A DNA stretch of 64,000 bases from contig JBAXIB010000003.1 in NCBI GenBank assembly GCA_037138595.1, positions 62,001 to 126,000 of the forward strand, in the 5' to 3' direction. Every line of letters starts with the position of its first letter. Position 1 is the stretch's first letter. Below, one piece after another: positions 24,994 to 33,533 of the stretch. The stretch comes from UBA4742 sp037138595. Lineage in GTDB: Bacteria > Actinomycetota > Acidimicrobiia > Acidimicrobiales > Acidimicrobilacustridaceae. Position numbers and translations under genes: made by a program. The notes under the pieces are model-generated. The model saw nothing but the letters and a program-made list of their open reading frames with translations. It was not told the DNA's origin and made no database searches.

Positions 24994-26259
24994 ATGCCGG
25001 GTTCGCCCCCGGCTGGATTGGTTGACCTGGTCGGTACGCCGAAACCAACGGGGGCCGGTGGCGGCGCTGTTGGCGATCCCCCGACTAGTGGATCGCGACC
25101 ATCGGGCGGCGGATGGAAACGCCGCGTGATCGCGCTGGTATTTGTTCTGGGGTTGGTTTGTCTGCTCCCGGCGATTTCGCTCATTCAGGCGCTGAGCGCG
25201 CCGGGGAACCTGAGTGCGTCAGAGTTATCGGTTGAATGGATGCGAGATCACAACATGGGCTCGCTGGTCAACACGGTCGAACGCTGGTGGTTTACCAATC
25301 ACCAAGTAAAAGAAGGTGGCGAGCCTGATCGCGCCATCGCTATTGATGCGCCCCCCGAATCAGCCGGCTCGAGTGGTTCGGGATCAAAGAATGAAAGTTC
25401 GCATGTTTCAACAACTCCGAAGCCAGCTGATGTGGCCGTGCCTGATGGGCTGAGCCCGCTTCCCGATGAAGGTGTCTGGCAGCCAGTTGGTCCAACGGTA
25501 GATGGCGCTTCGACCATGTATGCGACTCAGGTCCGTCCTGATGCCGTTCACTCGAGTGTTCTAGATGGTCTGGTTTGGCTTGATCCCAAACTGCTTCGGT
25601 TCGTTCTTCATCCTGGATTGCAGGTTCCAGGCGGCACCTTTGCTACGCCACCGAAAGTCCCAATGGATGAGCGACTGGCATTGGTTGCGGCGTTCAATAG
25701 TGGGTTTCGTCTCGAAGATGGCCACGGCGGTGTGTATCTCGAAGGCAAAACGGTCTCGCCGCTTCGAGTCGGCGCCGCATCGTTTGTCATTGACACCAAT
25801 GGCGTGGCAACGGTCGGCGAATGGGGTCGCGATGTCTCGATGGGACCCAATGTCGTCAGCGTTCGTCAAAATCTTGACCTCATTGTCGATGGCGGCAAAC
25901 CGGTAGCGGGTCTCGATGACAATGTCGACGGCAAGTGGGGCGCAACCTATGGCAACAAAGTGTTGGTGTGGCGATCGGCGGTTTGCGTTGATGCCAATGG
26001 AGGCATCATTTATGGATACGGCAACGGGCTGGGAGCGCTTTCGTTAGCCGAGTTGATGACACGGGCGGGCTGTCAGCGGGCGATGGAACTCGACATCAAT
26101 ACCGTTTGGATGACCTTCAACTTCTACGGCGCGGCGGTGCCGGGAGATCCCAATTCGGTGGTTGGAACGAAGTTGCTGCCAGATCAACGAAAGCCTGGCA
26201 CCCGCTATTTAGCGGACGACGCGCGCGATTTCTACGCAGTGTTCAATCGCAATCCTTGA
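24994..26259 (+). CDS. Membrane-anchored phosphodiester glycosidase-like protein (copy 2)
   Basis: 421 residues, the tandem paralogue of the gene before it. The same plan is visible: polar Pro/Gly-rich N-terminus, membrane helix (about 44-66), NLSASELSVEWMRDHNMGSLVNTVERWWFTNHQ region, linker, then the DUF2233-type domain. Similarity is high over the last ~300 residues but the linker differs, so the duplication is not recent. ATG 24994 matches the start of copy 1; TTG 24991 is a possible alternative and neither has a strong ribosome site. The 161-base gap between the copies holds no gene. Confidence 0.85.
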   Translation: MPGSPPAGLVDLVGTPKPTGAGGGAVGDPPTSGSRPSGGGWKRRVIALVFVLGLVCLLPAISLIQALSAPGNLSASELSVEWMRDHNMGSLVNTVERWWFTNHQVKEGGEPDRAIAIDAPPESAGSSGSGSKNESSHVSTTPKPADVAVPDGLSPLPDEGVWQPVGPTVDGASTMYATQVRPDAVHSSVLDGLVWLDPKLLRFVLHPGLQVPGGTFATPPKVPMDERLALVAAFNSGFRLEDGHGGVYLEGKTVSPLRVGAASFVIDTNGVATVGEWGRDVSMGPNVVSVRQNLDLIVDGGKPVAGLDDNVDGKWGATYGNKVLVWRSAVCVDANGGIIYGYGNGLGALSLAELMTRAGCQRAMELDINTVWMTFNFYGAAVPGDPNSVVGTKLLPDQRKPGTRYLADDARDFYAVFNRNP

Positions 26260-26286
26260 GCCTGGGCTTGCGCTGCTCGTGGTGGT

Positions 26287-27405
26287 CTAGGCGATAGTAG
26301 GATTGCTAACCGTGTCGACCAGCGTGCCGTCGGCAAGGCGCACGATGTTACCGAGGCTCAGCATTTCCTCGATTAAGTCTTGCGCATCCGAGCGTCCTTC
26401 GGTCGCGCGCTCGACTTCCCTCATCCACGTTTGTAGCTCTTCGTGACGGCGCAACAACATTGAATCTTGGATCGCCTTATCCCACAAAAGGCTGATCATT
26501 TCGGTGCCGTCATAGTTGGTTCCGGTACTACCGACCCAGGTGCGGTCGCGCATTTCACTGAGTGCGGTTCGGAGCCACGCGACATGGGGAGTCTCATCGG
26601 CGCGCACATAACTGATGATTCGTGCCGCTTCACCGTCGCTTGCAACCAAGCTGGTGTCGCTCAGCACGCCTTCGGCCCAGTGGAAACCGTGGAACGCCGA
26701 AATTTCGATGAACAGAAGACCGATCATTCGACCGACAACCATCTCTAGGGTGAAATCAATATCGGTTGGGAGCACGCGAGCGGCGATTGCCGCTGCGCGC
26801 ATCGTTGCGACTTCAGCCTCGGTGCGAACCCCAGGGCGGAGGCCCATGCGAGCAAGCATTTCGCCGGTCTGGTCTTCGGTGACCGGATTATCGAATGCTA
26901 AGTCGCGAGCTGCGAACCACATGAGGTTATGGCCTGCTTCATCTTCGAACCCCGCTTCGTCGCGGGCGTGAGCCTCAAATAGACCGCCGCCAATATGGGC
27001 GATCGCCGTGCCGCTGATGTCTTCGGCAAATGTCGCCTGAAAGTCAGGAATCGGCATGAGGCGCAACATGCCGCCAAAACCTTCCACCGTCCCAATGCGG
27101 GTGAGCATCGAAATGGTGGGGCCTGGAACGCCACGCCGAATGAGCAGTTTGGATTGTTCGATATTCGGAAAATTCTCCGGCCAACTATCAATCGGAATGT
27201 CAAGGATTGGTGTCGCAAACTGCTCGACTCGTTGCGCTTCCCACGCATGAATGGCCGGCCAACGATTGGCCGTGCGAGGCGACACGTAGGTGCCTGAATG
27301 GTCAAAACCCCCGTGACAACGGACGCCATTGGCAAAAAGTGGCGCTTCAATCGGGTGATCGGCCAAGAGTTCTGATTCGGTGAACTCAACCTGAAGCGTG
27401 GTCAT
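26287..27405 (-). CDS. Unrecognised protein with di-iron-like ExxH motifs
   Basis: 372 residues. No named family is recognised. Two ExxH motifs, Glu156-Ala-Gly-His159 and Glu271-Thr-Pro-His274, are 115 residues apart, with further glutamates in predicted helices (Glu144, Glu234 in LLFIEISAFHGFHWAE). This is the ligand pattern of ferritin-like di-iron carboxylate proteins such as oxygenases and desaturases. The helix-rich middle (195-290) fits such a bundle. The N-terminal 130 residues have no detectable motif. No signal peptide. It is followed on the same strand side by a luciferase-like gene upstream at 27494-28396. Enzymatic role is inferred only. Confidence 0.75.
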   Translation of the reverse strand: MTTLQVEFTESELLADHPIEAPLFANGVRCHGGFDHSGTYVSPRTANRWPAIHAWEAQRVEQFATPILDIPIDSWPENFPNIEQSKLLIRRGVPGPTISMLTRIGTVEGFGGMLRLMPIPDFQATFAEDISGTAIAHIGGGLFEAHARDEAGFEDEAGHNLMWFAARDLAFDNPVTEDQTGEMLARMGLRPGVRTEAEVATMRAAAIAARVLPTDIDFTLEMVVGRMIGLLFIEISAFHGFHWAEGVLSDTSLVASDGEAARIISYVRADETPHVAWLRTALSEMRDRTWVGSTGTNYDGTEMISLLWDKAIQDSMLLRRHEELQTWMREVERATEGRSDAQDLIEEMLSLGNIVRLADGTLVDTVSNPTIA

Positions 27406-27493
27406 GGTTGTCCTTTCGCGATTTGGTCTGCGGTCCGAAGAGAGAAACGGTCTTCAAAGTCTACGCCCTGCGCATTTAAACAGCGCGTCGTGG

Positions 27494-28396
27494 TCAATTT
27501 TCGAGGGGCTTTATCGCCTCGGCGACTTGTTCGAGTTCAACGGTCCATCCGGCTGGGCTCGGTTCGTGCACCGGAAGTACGACGAATTTCGATGCACCGG
27601 CAGTAATCATCTTTTCAATAGCGATCCGCAACGCGGGCAGGCTGTCGGGCACGATGGTGTTCGGCTCGATTTCTGGTCGTCGGTGCGCGATGAACGCTGC
27701 CATGGCCGGCGGCATCGGACCGTTGCTATAGGCGATCACGGCACCAAAATGCTCAGGGTCGATCGACCGTTCGCCATCGGCAGCAACTTGGTTAATCGCA
27801 GGAATCCCGGTTGCAATGTCTTCGGCGGTGCAAAACGATGGAAGCCAACCGTCGCCGATGCGTCCAACTCGCCGTACTTCAGCTGGAGCGATGCCCCCTA
27901 ACCAGATCTCGATTGGTTGTTGGATTGGTTTTGGATTCACCGTGACTGCTGAATAGCGATAGAAGTCGCCCTCGTGATCGACCGAGTCCTCAGTCCAAAA
28001 TCGACGCAAGAGCGGTACCACTTCGTTCATGATCTTGGCGCGAGCAGTGCGCTCGACGCCGAAGGCCTGCTGCTCATGGGGGTCGGCAACGCCAAGTCCA
28101 ACCGCAGGGAGCAAACGCCCGTGCGAGAGTCGATCAAGCGTTGCGAGTTCTTGGGCGAGCAATACCGGATTTCGACCAGGGACTACCAGCACTGATGTGC
28201 CCAATTTGAGCTTGGTAGTGCGAGCCGCAGCAAACGCGAGCGCGATGAGGGGGTCTGGCGCATCTCCACTAATTCGTTCGCTGAGCCACAGCGAGTCAAA
28301 CCCAAGGCGTTCGAGATCGTCGACGAACTGAGCAAACGAGGTGGCATCGTTGGTCATGGTCCGAGTTCCGAGCGCGAACCCGATTCGAATCTTCAT
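27494..28396 (-). CDS. Luciferase-like (LLM) F420-dependent oxidoreductase
   Basis: 300 residues of the bacterial-luciferase-like TIM barrel. MKIRIGFALGTRTM at the start, LGFDSLWLSERI, LGTSVLVVPGRNPVLLAQELATLDRLSHGRL and WLGGIAPAEVRRVGRIGDGWLPS are characteristic of F420- or FMN-using members. In actinobacteria of this kind F420 is the likely cofactor. The ATG at 28396 is used because translation begins at the first barrel strand; an open frame further upstream lacks family similarity. The substrate is unknown. Confidence 0.9.
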   Translation of the reverse strand: MKIRIGFALGTRTMTNDATSFAQFVDDLERLGFDSLWLSERISGDAPDPLIALAFAAARTTKLKLGTSVLVVPGRNPVLLAQELATLDRLSHGRLLPAVGLGVADPHEQQAFGVERTARAKIMNEVVPLLRRFWTEDSVDHEGDFYRYSAVTVNPKPIQQPIEIWLGGIAPAEVRRVGRIGDGWLPSFCTAEDIATGIPAINQVAADGERSIDPEHFGAVIAYSNGPMPPAMAAFIAHRRPEIEPNTIVPDSLPALRIAIEKMITAGASKFVVLPVHEPSPAGWTVELEQVAEAIKPLEN

Positions 28397-28431
28397 GACG
28401 ATCAAGTTATCTGGCCGCCCAGCGCAACGAG

Positions 28432-29280
28432 TTAGTCGATTAACGCCTGAGCTTCTTGCACATTGATGACGACAGAACTTGAGCGGGTGATTGGTTGAAG
28501 GCTGCCGCCCGCTCCAGTGGACGCTGTCCACGATGTGACATAGGAGACAGTTGCGCTGATTGTTGGTTGTGATTTGGCTTGGTAGACGTGCGTGCATTCG
28601 CTGTGTTGGCCACTTGGTGGGAGGCGCAAGTCATAGGCAGTTCCGGGGCCATAACACTCGAGAGTTGTTCCATCGCCGAGGTTCCAGACAACAGTTGTTG
28701 GCGACGCCGTGACCGTTGAGGTAACACCATCGAGAGTCGCTGATGCGTGCAGTGGCTGCCATGGATCAGCAAGCCAGAGCCAGGTCGACACACCGACGAG
28801 TTGACTTACAGTCGTTGGTGGCGAAAGGGCGATGGTGGGGTTCGCGATCGACAGCAACTTGCGCGCTTGTGCGGCGGCTCGATCCGGAGTGTCGAGCCCG
28901 GCAAATGGATGAGCCGAGTCGTAGACGAAAACTTTTACGTAAACCACTGATCCGGATGAGTCCCAACAACGGAGCACCACGAGTTGTCCATCGCTCGGAC
29001 GAATCGCACCAGCGGCGACATCGGCTACCGGAAGCGACTCGACCCCAATCGCGGCGTAATAGATGCACTCCCACGCGTGTGACCCGCCGCGACCCGATCG
29101 CCGAATTGAGCGAGAGCTGCCATCGGGATAACTGATGACGATGGCCTCGGGAGATCCGTTGTTGATTCCGCCGCTCGGGGTAGGTCCTGTGTGAACGGCA
29201 TTCACAGCACCGTCAGCCGGCAGGGTTACTCCAATGAGTGCTGCGCTCATGATCGTGAACGCTAAGAAGGTGCGAAGCAT
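28432..29280 (-). CDS. Secreted protein with PKD-like C-terminal region
   Basis: 282 residues with a Sec signal peptide (hydrophobic 4-21, likely cleavage near ADGA). The mature protein carries Cys pairs (ECIYYA, LRCWD, LECYGPG, SECTHVY). The C-terminal segment WNLGDGTTLECYGPGTAYD...SECTHVYQ resembles the PKD-like secreted proteins of actinobacteria. A role at the cell surface is likely but unknown. Its start overlaps the end of the lipoprotein gene upstream by 19 bases on the same strand, so the two are probably one operon. Confidence 0.8.
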   Translation of the reverse strand: MLRTFLAFTIMSAALIGVTLPADGAVNAVHTGPTPSGGINNGSPEAIVISYPDGSSRSIRRSGRGGSHAWECIYYAAIGVESLPVADVAAGAIRPSDGQLVVLRCWDSSGSVVYVKVFVYDSAHPFAGLDTPDRAAAQARKLLSIANPTIALSPPTTVSQLVGVSTWLWLADPWQPLHASATLDGVTSTVTASPTTVVWNLGDGTTLECYGPGTAYDLRLPPSGQHSECTHVYQAKSQPTISATVSYVTSWTASTGAGGSLQPITRSSSVVINVQEAQALID

Positions 29281-29939
29281 GGGTTCTCTCCAGGAGTTTC
29301 GTTTTGTATTCGGAGTTCGCTGACGAGCCAGTGCCCGTCGACTTGGCGGAGGCTTCCGAGAATCTCTTGGGTCATGACGTCGCCGTTCACGACTTGGCCA
29401 GTCGCGGCACGAATGGTCTCGCCATCGTCGAAGGCGCAGTCAGCGACGCCGGCGATTCCATCGCGAAGGCTGATAAAGCTTGCTCGGTGCCGATAGTGGG
29501 AATGTTTCGGGAGGCGGCTGATGGTCCCGTTTGATTTGTTGATGTTGATTGAAGCAGTGATTTCGCTGAGCGCGGTCCCGATGGCGACGTGCTTGAGCTC
29601 GGGAAAATCGGGGTTGGGAGGACTATTGGCGCTAAGCCAAACCTGCCAAAACGCTTGATAGGCATTGAGCACGGCGGTTTCGGTCGACTGTTCGCGTGGC
29701 AGCGCGAGATTGGTCGGGCTGGTGTGGCCCGCCGGGTTCGTTGGATCGGTGCCAATAGTGGGCTCGGTCTGGGTTTGGTCGGCTAGGGATCTGGCGTTGT
29801 CGGCTTTCGAACCATTTGGCGAGCATCCAGTGGCAAGGCCGATGACGAGCGCACCGGCGATTGCACAGACCACGAGAGGCGTGACAACCGGCCCTGGCAT
29901 GAGGTGCGGGTGTTGTCGTTGGTGAGGTTGGTTTTGCAT
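29262..29939 (-). CDS. Predicted lipoprotein of unknown function (NTF2-like)
   Basis: 225 residues. A short basic start, a hydrophobic segment and LATGC (Cys39) suggest a lipoprotein anchored outside the membrane. After a Thr/Pro/Asp linker comes a compact domain (VLNAYQAFWQVWLSANSPPNPDFPELKHVAIG...) seen in many actinobacterial lipoproteins, probably NTF2-like. The ATG at 29939 is a choice: 29900 also fits and the frame stays open further upstream. It lies ahead of the secreted PKD-like gene and overlaps it, so they may form a surface pair. Confidence 0.75.
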   Translation of the reverse strand: MQNQPHQRQHPHLMPGPVVTPLVVCAIAGALVIGLATGCSPNGSKADNARSLADQTQTEPTIGTDPTNPAGHTSPTNLALPREQSTETAVLNAYQAFWQVWLSANSPPNPDFPELKHVAIGTALSEITASININKSNGTISRLPKHSHYRHRASFISLRDGIAGVADCAFDDGETIRAATGQVVNGDVMTQEILGSLRQVDGHWLVSELRIQNETPGENPCFAPS

Positions 29940-30173
29940 GCGCTGTAACTCCCGCGGCGGTCCCGGAAGGAGGAAAGAGCAATCGCGAGGGTCGGTCGAG
30001 ATCATCTGATCTGGCTGGCGATAGAGATAGGTGGCCTCGACCGACCGACGCAATGTGGGCTCCGCCGCCCAGTGATCGTGACCGTAGAACGTTGACTGCA
30101 GCCGAGCAAGGGCTTGGAGCAATTCGACGGAATCGATCGTGAGATGTCACGTCAGCGCGTAGATTCGTGGCTC

Positions 30174-30959
30174 ATGGCGCAACTCACCAACGATCCAATT
30201 GACCCAACTGCAGCATTTCGCCTCGATGGGAAAGTAGCGATCGTTACCGGAGCATCGAGCGGCCTCGGATCACGATTTTCCCAGGTGCTTCATGCTGCCG
30301 GTGCAACCGTTGTCGCGACCGCTCGTCGCCAAGATCGACTCGACACGCTTGTATCGTCGTTGCCGAGAGCGGTTTCAGTGGTCTGCGATGTCTCAGTCGA
30401 TGAAGACCTTGAGCGTCTCGTCGATTCGACAGTTGAGCGCTTCGGTCAGATTGATGTGTTAGTAAACAATGCTGGAATAGCCAACCAAATTGCTGCTGAA
30501 GATGAATCCGTTGACGACTTCCGACGCGTGGTTGACGTCAATTTGAACGCGTTATTTCTGCTGAGTCAGCTTGCCGGTCGTCACATGATTGAGCGCGGCG
30601 ATGGGTCAATCGTCAATATCACGTCGATGCTGGGACTTGTAGCTTCGGCACCGATCAAACAGGCGAGCTATACCGCGTCGAAAGGGGCAGTGGTGAACTT
30701 AACTCGCGAGCTGGGCACACAATGGGCCCGAAAAGGCATACGGGTGAATGCCATCGCTCCGGGTTGGTTTCCCAGTGAGATGACTGGCGACATGTTCGAA
30801 GATGAATCGTCTTTGGCGTATGTGCGTCGAAATACGCCCATGGCCCGACCAGGCCAAGCCCACGAACTTGACGGCGTATTGCTCTTTCTTGCAAGCCCGG
30901 CGAGTAGCTACGTGACGGGTCAGACGATCGTGGTTGACGGAGGCTGGACAGCACGTTGA
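30174..30959 (+). CDS. Short-chain dehydrogenase/reductase
   Basis: 261 residues, classical SDR. The cofactor loop is VTGASSGLGSRF (TGxxxGxG), NNAG is present (VLVNNAGIAN), and the catalytic Ser-Tyr-Lys are in NITSMLGLVASAPIKQASYTASKGAV. The C-terminal VTGQTIVVDGGWTA is typical of FabG-like enzymes. It should reduce a ketone or oxidise an alcohol with NAD(P)H. The start is uncertain: ATG 30174 gives the expected length, ATG 30144 a 10-residue extension. The substrate is unknown. Confidence 0.92.
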   Translation: MAQLTNDPIDPTAAFRLDGKVAIVTGASSGLGSRFSQVLHAAGATVVATARRQDRLDTLVSSLPRAVSVVCDVSVDEDLERLVDSTVERFGQIDVLVNNAGIANQIAAEDESVDDFRRVVDVNLNALFLLSQLAGRHMIERGDGSIVNITSMLGLVASAPIKQASYTASKGAVVNLTRELGTQWARKGIRVNAIAPGWFPSEMTGDMFEDESSLAYVRRNTPMARPGQAHELDGVLLFLASPASSYVTGQTIVVDGGWTAR

Positions 30960-30964
30960 TGCCG

Positions 30965-31837
30965 CTATCCCCAGAACTGCCCTAACGGATCGTCGTCGAT
31001 CAGTGCGAGTAACCCAGCGAGATCTGCAGTTCGCTCGAACCCACTAACGCCATGCCACCGATCGCGATGGTCGGCATAGTGCAGCGACCATGCTCCGTGT
31101 GTAGGCAACCACCGCAATTGCGCAATGCGAGACTCAAGCCAGTTTGACTGATCGTTTTTCGGATACAGGGCTCGCAATTGTTCGGTGATAGTGATCGATA
31201 ATCCACGCCGTTGCACAACGATGCGCACATCATGCGGATCGACTTGATCAGGATCGTGACGCGATTCACATCGCCCAGCCCACTGTTCGACTTGGCTGAG
31301 CGCGCTTGTTGGCATTGAACGCTGGGTAGACGGTTGGTTGTCTCGCGACGGCCGTTTAGCGAATGACTGGCGGGCCGGCGATGGTGACGAGCGCAATTCG
31401 TCGAGTTGTACATCAAAGGCGAGTCGGACGAATGTGCTGCCGCGTCCACCAAGTTGGTTGGCCAGAAGACGGGCCAAGCCCGTAATGGCATCCATCGTGC
31501 CGAATAAGACAGTCCAAGGGTCGCTGCGGCGTAGCCGAGCCATCGACGCGCCGCCGCCATGGACGACAACGGCATCTTCGATCATGCAGGCTCGTGCTTG
31601 GTCAACTGGCTTGCCACTAGCTAAATCAAGGTGAGCAAGGACGAGAGTGGAAAGTTCGAATGGCGTCGCCGCGATGTTGCGAGTCAGTGCAACCTCGGCG
31701 AGCGCAGCGACCGCAGCGCCATGTTCAACGATCTCCTGATGCAGGTCGTCTTCAGTGAACGGAACTCGCACACGTTGTTGGGGGTGTGAAGGAAGTTCGT
31801 CGGCTTGACGTTCGAGTATGGCGAGCAACACGGTCAC
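30965..31837 (-). CDS. Uncharacterised protein with DUF3024-like C-terminus
   Basis: 290 residues. The last ~90 residues (VRIVVQRRGLSITITEQLRALYPKN ... WSLHYADHRDRWHGV ... LALIDDDPLGQFWG) match the DUF3024 pattern found in actinobacteria. The first ~140 residues have several predicted helices and a linker rich in Ser, Pro and Gln separates the two parts. No membrane segment or catalytic motif is evident. It is convergent with the SDR gene, five bases apart. Function unknown. Confidence 0.8.
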   Translation of the reverse strand: MTVLLAILERQADELPSHPQQRVRVPFTEDDLHQEIVEHGAAVAALAEVALTRNIAATPFELSTLVLAHLDLASGKPVDQARACMIEDAVVVHGGGASMARLRRSDPWTVLFGTMDAITGLARLLANQLGGRGSTFVRLAFDVQLDELRSSPSPARQSFAKRPSRDNQPSTQRSMPTSALSQVEQWAGRCESRHDPDQVDPHDVRIVVQRRGLSITITEQLRALYPKNDQSNWLESRIAQLRWLPTHGAWSLHYADHRDRWHGVSGFERTADLAGLLALIDDDPLGQFWG

Positions 31838-31957
31838 CTAGCCAAAGTAGCGAACGGCTGCGACAGATTGGGGCATGGTCGAACGAAGTCGGAAGGTCAA
31901 CACATGATGTCACCATTACAGTCCTCAATAAGTAATCGCCGACAAGGGAGTATGTCG

Positions 31958-33490
31958 ATGAAGGTCGCACTCACAATTCGAGACCACTTCGAACGGGCGA
32001 CGCTCATCTATGGCGAGCGGGTCGCGGTGCTCGACGAGCCGATGCAACCTGCCGAGTCGCTCGGCCAAATCACGTATCGAGACATTGACGAACTGGCTCA
32101 AGCGCAAGCGGCACGTCTTGATCAAGTCGGTGTTGGTCATGGGGATCGAGTGGCGATCGTGTCGCAAAATTCGGCGCGGATGCTGGCAGGTTTCTATGGC
32201 GTCAGCGGGTGGGGACGGGTGTATGTGCCGATTAACTTCCGCCTGTCGAGCCATGAGATTCAGTTCATCGTCGAAAACTGCGGCGCGCGTGTGCTGCTTT
32301 TTGATCCCGAACTCGCCGACTTGGTCTCGAACATCGAATGTGAGCACAAGTGGATGCTCGGCCGAGATGACGATCAGATTTATCATCGAGGTGCGCAGCC
32401 ATGGCCGTGGGAACCCGACGAGGATGCCATTGCGACGGTGAACTACACCTCGGGCACTACCGCGCACCCCAAAGGTGTGCAGATGACCCACCGCAATTTG
32501 TGGATTAATGCGACGACATTCGCGCTGCACGCCGGTATCAATGATCGTGATGTCTACTTGCATACGTTGCCGATGTTCCATTGCAACGGGTGGGGGCTTC
32601 CCTATGCAGTGACGGGGATGGGGGCAAAGCACGTTGTGCTGCGCCAAGTAGACGGCAAAGAGATTTTGCGGCGGGTTGACGCAGAAGGTGTCACGTTGCT
32701 CTGCGGAGCCCCAGCCGTTGTGGCGGCAATTCTTGAAGCGGCTTCAAATTGGGACGGGCCGATTCCGGGAGCGGGTCGCACGCGCATGGTGGTCGCGGGT
32801 GCGCCACCACCAACCAAGACCATTGAGCGGGTCGAGCGCGAATTGAATTGGGAATTCATCCAAATTTATGGACTCACTGAAACTGCCCCGCTACTCACGA
32901 TGAACCGAACTCGAAGCGAGTGGGACGGTCTGACTCCAACTGAACGAGCCATAAATCTCGGGCGAGCTGGTGCGCCAGCGATCGGCGTCACTATCGCGAT
33001 AGACGATCACGGGGAAATCCTGGCTCGTTCGAATGTCGTGCTCGAAAGTTATTTCGATAATCCCGAGGGAACTGAAGCCGCGCTTCACGATGATTGGTTT
33101 CATACCGGCGATGGCGGGAGCCTCAGTGACGACGGCTACTTGACCATTACTGATCGCAAAAAAGACGTCATCATCTCGGGTGGCGAGAACGTGTCATCGA
33201 TCGAAGTGGAGGATCGCATCTTTACCCACCCGGCGGTGGCTGAGGTGGCCGTCATCGGCATCCCGGACGAAAAGTGGGGCGAGACGGTCATTGCGCTGGT
33301 GGTGCTCAACCCTGGAGCGAGCCTTACCGAACAAGAACTGATTGATCATTGTCGATCCGAAATGGCTCATTACAAATGTCCAACGCGGGTTGAGTTTCGG
33401 GACGAATTGGCCCGAACGGTGACCGGTAAATTACAAAAATTCAAGTTGCGACAGCCCTATTGGGACGGGCTCGGCAAACAAATCAACTGA
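31958..33490 (+). CDS. AMP-binding acyl-CoA ligase
   Basis: 510 residues of the ANL superfamily. Motifs: YTSGTTAHPKGV (P-loop), IQIYGLTETAP, DDWFHTGDGG, DRKKDVIISGGENVSS and the C-terminal RTVTGKLQKFKLR with the adenylation lysine. It activates a carboxylic acid to an acyl-adenylate, then transfers it to CoA; the sequence resembles medium- or long-chain acyl-CoA ligases. AGGGAG lies seven bases before ATG 31958; ATG 31952 is in frame but too close to that site. The substrate is not determinable. Confidence 0.93.
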   Translation: MKVALTIRDHFERATLIYGERVAVLDEPMQPAESLGQITYRDIDELAQAQAARLDQVGVGHGDRVAIVSQNSARMLAGFYGVSGWGRVYVPINFRLSSHEIQFIVENCGARVLLFDPELADLVSNIECEHKWMLGRDDDQIYHRGAQPWPWEPDEDAIATVNYTSGTTAHPKGVQMTHRNLWINATTFALHAGINDRDVYLHTLPMFHCNGWGLPYAVTGMGAKHVVLRQVDGKEILRRVDAEGVTLLCGAPAVVAAILEAASNWDGPIPGAGRTRMVVAGAPPPTKTIERVERELNWEFIQIYGLTETAPLLTMNRTRSEWDGLTPTERAINLGRAGAPAIGVTIAIDDHGEILARSNVVLESYFDNPEGTEAALHDDWFHTGDGGSLSDDGYLTITDRKKDVIISGGENVSSIEVEDRIFTHPAVAEVAVIGIPDEKWGETVIALVVLNPGASLTEQELIDHCRSEMAHYKCPTRVEFRDELARTVTGKLQKFKLRQPYWDGLGKQIN

Positions 33491-33533
33491 CCCGAATAGG
33501 AACCGGAGCCACCAGCGGCCACACTGGTCGGCC

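Noticed and set aside
29940..30122. Longer N-terminus for the lipoprotein at 29262-29939
   Set aside because: The open frame continues to 30122, but it would put the lipobox in the middle of the protein; a later start places the signal peptide near the N-terminus.
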